Part shown: piece by piece, positions 6,452-9,839 of the stretch | How the letters are laid out: each line of letters opens with the position of its first letter | Position numbering within the stretch: the first letter of the stretch is position 1 | NCBI GenBank assembly: GCA_036401335.1 | Contig: DASWVC010000314.1 | Coordinates: 1-9,839, forward strand | Length of the DNA stretch: 9,839 nucleotides | Origin: DASWVC01 sp036401335 | GTDB lineage: Bacteria > Verrucomicrobiota > Verrucomicrobiia > Chthoniobacterales > JAFAMB01 | Direction of reading: 5' to 3' | Made by a program: the position numbers and the translations under genes | The notes under the pieces: model-generated | Told to the model about the DNA's origin: nothing | The model's input: only the letters and a program-made list of their open reading frames with translations | The model's database searches: none

Positions 6452-6550
6452 TACCAAAGCACCCCTGCCACCCAACCCCGACGAGGCGGTCCAGTTTGGG
6501 GATCGCGGAATCTGCGTGCAAGTTCCCGCCCTTACGGTACGGTCCGCGCG

Positions 6551-7111
6551 GTGCAATCTTCGGACCATAAGGATGACGCGGAGTTAATCCGCAAAATCGC
6601 AACTGGCGATGAAGAGGCTTTCACGACGCTTTACCGCCGTCTCGGGTCCGCTCTTTACGGGTTGGCCTGCCGGATGATGAACGACGCCAAGGAGGCGGAG
6701 GACGTCCTTCAGGAGAGTTTTACCTATGTCTGGCGCCGTGCGGGCAGCTTCGATCCGACCCGCAGCAGTCCTTTTGCCTGGACGGTCATGATTGTGCGGC
6801 ATAAAGCGATCGACAAACTGCGTATCCGGCAGCGGTCGGAAAAGCTGCTGGAACAAGTGGAGCAGCAAAGGCCGCTGTTCGACGAAAGCGATGACTGGTC
6901 AGCTTTGGCGCCCGCGGTTCGGGAACGGAGCGCGCAAGTCCGGGCTGCGCTTGCCGATCTAAGTCCGGAACAACGTCAGGCGCTGGAACTTGCCTTCTTC
7001 AAAGGGCTCACGCACGAGGAGGTGGCCGCCGCGATTCAGGTTCCGCTGGGCACGGTGAAGGCCCGGATCCGACGCGGGCTCCTGAAGCTGAAAGAACTGG
7101 TAGGCCTATGA
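6551..7111 (+). CDS. ECF-type RNA polymerase sigma factor, SigK-like
   Basis: Extracytoplasmic-function sigma-70 factor that directs RNA polymerase to a small regulon when released from its anti-sigma factor. From GTG 6551 it has 186 residues, the normal ECF length. Region 2 runs from about DAELIRKIATGDEEAF (8-24) through DVLQESFTYVWRRAGSFDP, then a SigK-like SPFAWTVMIVRHKAIDKLR. Region 4 (about 135-183) has LSPEQRQALELAFFKGLTHEEVA and the HTH VPLGTVKARIRRGL. There is no C-terminal extension. The frame stays open back to GTG 6422, which would add 43 residues of low-complexity, non-conserved sequence overlapping hairpins, so I prefer 6551, although neither has a clear ribosome-binding site. 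The stop overlaps the anti-sigma start (ATGA). These pairs usually autoregulate, but I could not pin a promoter. Confidence 0.92.
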   Translation: MQSSDHKDDAELIRKIATGDEEAFTTLYRRLGSALYGLACRMMNDAKEAEDVLQESFTYVWRRAGSFDPTRSSPFAWTVMIVRHKAIDKLRIRQRSEKLLEQVEQQRPLFDESDDWSALAPAVRERSAQVRAALADLSPEQRQALELAFFKGLTHEEVAAAIQVPLGTVKARIRRGLLKLKELVGL

Positions 7112-7803
7112 TCGACGAATCCAAGCAGGAGGAAGCATCCCGGTACGTCCTGGGTGAACTGTCCCCGGAAGCGGCCGGAGCTTTTGAAGCCGAACTGGAG
7201 GCCGATCAGGAGCTGAAGCGCCACGTGTGGGAGACCCACGAGGCTTTTGCCTTGTTAGCCCTTGCGGTTCCGCCCAGAGAGCCGCCTGCCCACCGCCGGC
7301 CGGTAGAACGCCGGGCCATTCCCTTGACCTTGCCTGGCCGAAGGCAGCTGGGCGGGGTGGTGCCGTGGGCACTGGCGACCTGCCTGGCCTTGCTTTGCGG
7401 GTGGCAGTTCCGCCAGGTGCACCGTCTAGCCGGGACAGTTTCGCGGCTCCGGGCCGAAAATAACCTGGCCGATCTGAAGATTGCGGCGCTGCGGGCTCAG
7501 GTTAACCAGTTCGGCCAAGCTTCGGCCGTGGTGGTCTGGGACGCGCGCCGGCAGCGTGGGGTGATTCAATTTCGGAATGCCCCATCCTTACGTACGGACC
7601 AGAGCTACCAGCTTTGGGTTCTGGATCCCGATCGCAAGGTGCCGGTCAGCGCGGGGTTGCTCGTTCCGGGGAGAACGGAACTGGCCCAGACGGCCTTTCA
7701 ACCAACGGAAAAGGTGGGGGGAAACCTTAAATTTGCCGTTAGCGTCGAGCGGGCCGGCGGTTCGCCCGAACCGCACGGTCAGATCGTTTTTGTGGGTGGC
7801 TGA
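7108..7803 (+). CDS. RskA-type membrane anti-sigma factor
   Basis: Membrane-anchored anti-sigma factor: the N-terminus holds the ECF sigma factor in the cytoplasm and the C-terminal domain lies outside the membrane. The 231 residues show an N-terminal anti-sigma domain (about 5-55; EEASRYVLGELSPEAAGAFEAEL resembles RskA-type anti-sigma starts) without the HxxxCxxC zinc motif. A Pro/Arg-rich link is followed by one transmembrane helix (about 82-101, GGVVPWALATCLALLCGW), a heptad-like segment (about 104-135), and an RskA C-terminal domain (about 137-231; YQLWVLDPDRKVPVSAGLL). Translation is coupled to the sigma gene by a 4-base ATGA overlap. Release in relatives is by regulated proteolysis; the signal here is unknown. 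Confidence 0.9.
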   Translation: MIDESKQEEASRYVLGELSPEAAGAFEAELEADQELKRHVWETHEAFALLALAVPPREPPAHRRPVERRAIPLTLPGRRQLGGVVPWALATCLALLCGWQFRQVHRLAGTVSRLRAENNLADLKIAALRAQVNQFGQASAVVVWDARRQRGVIQFRNAPSLRTDQSYQLWVLDPDRKVPVSAGLLVPGRTELAQTAFQPTEKVGGNLKFAVSVERAGGSPEPHGQIVFVGG

Positions 7804-7828
7804 ACGCCGGAGGGGCGTCCGGGCGTTC
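7802..7828 (+). terminator. Strong hairpin overlapping anti-sigma stop codon
   Basis: GAACGCCGGA (7802-7811) pairs with TCC-G-GGCGTTC (7818-7828) to give a 10-pair, mostly GC stem with one bulged G and a 6-base loop. It begins inside the TGA of the anti-sigma gene. No T-run follows, so it is a likely but unconventional terminator. It separates the sigma operon from the ABC transporter operon. Confidence 0.45.
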
Positions 7829-7886
7829 GAGCGGACCATGGCCAGCGGGGGGGCAAAACACTTGCGAAATGATTGGTTCAGGTCTT

Positions 7887-7894
7887 AGAGGAGG
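7887..7894 (+). promoter_or_regulatory. Shine-Dalgarno of the ABC permease
   Basis: AGAGGAGG lies nine bases before ATG 7904. It fixes the permease start and contrasts with the weak or absent sites at hpnH, eamA and the sigma factor. Confidence 0.7.
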
Positions 7895-7903
7895 CGCGCC
7901 GCC

Positions 7904-9655
7904 ATGAAATCGACTGCCACGCAACTCGCCGCTGCAGAGACCCGGCGGTCTTTCAGCCTGGTGGATCTGATTGTCTTTTTGGTGTTAGTCGGCCTGATCT
8001 GGGCCGTGCTGCAGTTTGGGCGCGGGATGGTGGTGCACTTCGACGAAACGCAAGCCCCGAACATTTCCACCAGTGTCTGGGCCATTCCCTACTACGCCGG
8101 ACGAACGGTTTTGCGAATGTGGATCGCCTTCGCGTGCTCGTTGCTGTTTACTTTCGCCGTCGGTTATGCCGCCGCGAAAAGCCGCGCCGCCCGGTCCATC
8201 ATTTTGCCGGTTCTTGACGTGATGCAGTCGGTGCCGGTGCTGGGCTTTTTGTCGGTGACGGTGACAGGTTTTATGGCGCTTTTTCCCGGGAGCCTGTTTG
8301 GCGTTGAGTGTGCGAGCATCTTCGCCATTTTCACCGGGCAGGTCTGGAACATGACGTTCGGCTTTTACCATTCCATGGTCACGATCCCGAATGACCTGCA
8401 CGAAGCGGCGACCAACTTCCGGCTGTCCAACTGGCAACGGTTCGGCACCCTGGAAGTTCCGTCGTCGATGCACAGCCTGATCTGGAACTCCATGCTGTCG
8501 TTTGGCGGGGGCTGGTTTTTTGTGGCCCAGAGCGAGGCGATCACCGTGCTCAACAAGGACATCAAACTGCCGGGCCTGGGCTCGTACATGGCCAGCGCCG
8601 TGGCAACCGGCAACAACTGGGCGGCAGGCTGGGCGATTGTGGCGATGCTCCTCGTCATTGTGGTGACTGACCAGTTGGTGTGGCGCCCGTTGCTGGCCTG
8701 GGCCGACAAATTCAAGATGGAGATGACTGAGTCGGGGGAGGCGCCGACCTCGTGGCTCTACAACCTCCTCCGCCGAGCCTACCTGTTCGCGTGGTTTGAC
8801 GAACAGCTTTTTGATCCAGTCGCAAGCTACCTCTCCCGGCTGCTCCGACCCCTCCGCACGGACCGGGAAGGTTACTACAAACCGGCTGGTCCGGTCTCAC
8901 GCTGGGCGGGGCGGACGATCGGAGCCGTCGCTGGCGTCTGGGTCTGCTATTGGCTCGTGGTCGGAATCCTGGCGGGGGTTCACACGGTGTATGACCATGT
9001 CTCGTGGGCGACGTTGGGGAAGATCGCTTTCCTGGGCCTGCTCACGCTGGGACGGGTTCTCCTGATGACGATTCTTGCGACCATGATCTGGACACCCCTC
9101 GGGGTGTGGATCGGCTCAAGGCCCAAGGCGGCCCGGATTGCGCAGCCACTTGCCCAGATCTTTGCGTCTTTTCCCACGAACATGACGTTCCCCCTGATTG
9201 TCGGACTTTTTGTGGCCTGGCACATTCCGATGAATTGGGGAAGCATTTTTCTCATCGCCATGGGTACGCAGTGGTACATTTTGTTCAACGTCATCGCGGG
9301 TGCCATGGCCATCCCTAACGACCTGAAAGAAGCCGCCCGAACGTATGGCCTTGCCGGCTGGGCACGGTGGCGCACCCTCATCCTGCCCGCGATTTTCCCG
9401 TTCTGGGTAACGGGAGCATGCACGGCTGCGGGCGGGGCTTGGAACGCCAGCATCGTGGCGGAAGTGGCTAACTGGGGCAACACCACGCTGAAAGCTGACG
9501 GCCTTGGCGCCTACATCGCCGAGGTCACCCAGAAGGGTGAAACGCCGCTTATTATTTGCAGCATCCTGATGATGTCGCTTTTCGTCGTGTTGCTGAACAA
9601 ACTAGTCTGGCGACGGCTGTACGGTTACGCTGAAAAAAGGTTTCACCTGGACTAA
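7904..9655 (+). CDS. Duplicated ABC importer permease, NitT/TauT-like
   Basis: Inner-membrane permease of an ABC importer with two BPD_transp_1 domains fused in one chain, as in COG4986 (duplicated anion-type permease); the substrate cannot be read from sequence. It has 583 residues. Half one (about 20-270) has an EAA loop at 161-186, IPNDLHEAAT followed by NWQRFGTLEVP. Half two (about 335-583) has IPNDLKEAAR and WARWRTLILP at 470-495. The halves also share a closing motif (LVWRPLLAWADKF 258-270; LVWRRLYGYAEKRF 567-580), which shows an internal duplication. A hydrophilic linker of about 65 residues (270-335) joins them. One chain can thus supply both transmembrane half-channels. The start is fixed by a strong ribosome-binding site. 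The ATPase gene follows after 7 bases. No substrate-binding protein is in view; it may lie downstream. Confidence 0.92.
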   Translation: MKSTATQLAAAETRRSFSLVDLIVFLVLVGLIWAVLQFGRGMVVHFDETQAPNISTSVWAIPYYAGRTVLRMWIAFACSLLFTFAVGYAAAKSRAARSIILPVLDVMQSVPVLGFLSVTVTGFMALFPGSLFGVECASIFAIFTGQVWNMTFGFYHSMVTIPNDLHEAATNFRLSNWQRFGTLEVPSSMHSLIWNSMLSFGGGWFFVAQSEAITVLNKDIKLPGLGSYMASAVATGNNWAAGWAIVAMLLVIVVTDQLVWRPLLAWADKFKMEMTESGEAPTSWLYNLLRRAYLFAWFDEQLFDPVASYLSRLLRPLRTDREGYYKPAGPVSRWAGRTIGAVAGVWVCYWLVVGILAGVHTVYDHVSWATLGKIAFLGLLTLGRVLLMTILATMIWTPLGVWIGSRPKAARIAQPLAQIFASFPTNMTFPLIVGLFVAWHIPMNWGSIFLIAMGTQWYILFNVIAGAMAIPNDLKEAARTYGLAGWARWRTLILPAIFPFWVTGACTAAGGAWNASIVAEVANWGNTTLKADGLGAYIAEVTQKGETPLIICSILMMSLFVVLLNKLVWRRLYGYAEKRFHLD

Positions 9656-9662
9656 CAGGGCT

Positions 9663-9839
9663 ATGAAAGTTGACCTGCCTGCACCGAAAAGCGCCACGCG
9701 CGCTGCCGGAGAAGGTTCGGCTATTGCCGAGCTCCGGGGCATTACGAAAACCTACCGGATCGCGGGCGACCGCGAGTTGAAGGTATTGGACGGCATCGAT
9801 CTTGCCGTTCACAAAGGGGAACTGCTGGCGCTGCTGGGT
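9663..9839 (+). CDS. ABC importer ATPase, N-terminal fragment at window edge
   Basis: Start of the ATP-binding subunit partnering the duplicated permease. Fifty-nine residues are visible: a variable leader of about 20 (MKVDLPAPKSATRAAG), then the first strands AELRGITKTYRI, VLDGIDLAV and GELLALLG, a typical ABC ATPase beginning. The window ends at the first glycine of Walker A, so the catalytic motifs cannot be checked. ATG 9663 lies 7 bases after the permease stop, with AGGG only two bases upstream, so translation is probably coupled. Partners of COG4986 permeases often carry a C-terminal AAA-associated domain, which cannot be tested here. Confidence 0.88.
   Translation, partial: MKVDLPAPKSATRAAGEGSAIAELRGITKTYRIAGDRELKVLDGIDLAVHKGELLALLG

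Noticed and set aside
6507..6534. Possible ECF autoregulatory promoter with a GGAAT -35-like element
   Set aside because: No matching -10 element occurs at the expected 16-17 base spacing, so it cannot be separated from chance.
7862..7890. Possible promoter TTGCGA-17-TTAGAG before the ABC permease
   Set aside because: The -10 matches the consensus at only two positions and overlaps the Shine-Dalgarno; it is not convincing.

Overview
The window is about 9.8 kb of G+C-rich bacterial DNA (roughly 60 % by eye), densely packed and chromosomal in character. No tRNA, rRNA, CRISPR array, transposase or integrase is visible. It encodes hopanoid enzymes, a Kef-type antiporter with its flavodoxin-fold partner, an SigK/RskA-like sigma/anti-sigma pair and a duplicated ABC permease. 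This fits a free-living Gram-negative soil or freshwater bacterium. Verrucomicrobiota is my tentative guess, and I cannot confirm it from sequence alone.

Left half, minus strand. A hopanoid operon runs right to left: hpnH (radical-SAM adenosylhopene synthase, 2748-1459), then shc (squalene-hopene cyclase, 1434 to the window edge; the first 478 residues are present, including the catalytic DTDD motif). HpnH elongates the hopene skeleton made by the cyclase, so the pair is the entry to extended C35 hopanoids. About 210 bases rich in inverted repeats separate it from a second minus-strand operon: a KefF/KefG-like oxidoreductase (from 5517), then a KefB-type K+/H+ antiporter (4901-2958, TTG start). 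This pair typically responds to electrophile stress by acidifying the cytoplasm. The antiporter ends in a hairpin followed by four Ts.

Right half, plus strand. A divergent intergenic region (5611-5981) holds a candidate 45-residue basic small ORF (5761-5898). It is followed by a five-helix EamA-type membrane protein (5982-6401), an ECF sigma factor (best start 6551) overlapping its RskA-type anti-sigma factor by the classic ATGA, and an ABC importer operon. That operon has a 583-residue permease with two fused permease domains, then the start of its ATPase, cut off by the window edge just at Walker A.

GC-rich hairpins lie at or within about 10 bases of the stop codon at the 3' end of every inferred transcription unit (kefB, small ORF, eamA, anti-sigma) and at none of the within-operon junctions. 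This helps define the units. Nothing here is clearly a new system. The most notable items are an apparent insertion of about 40 residues in HpnH, the unrecognised small ORF, and the cluster of inverted repeats between the kef and hopanoid operons.
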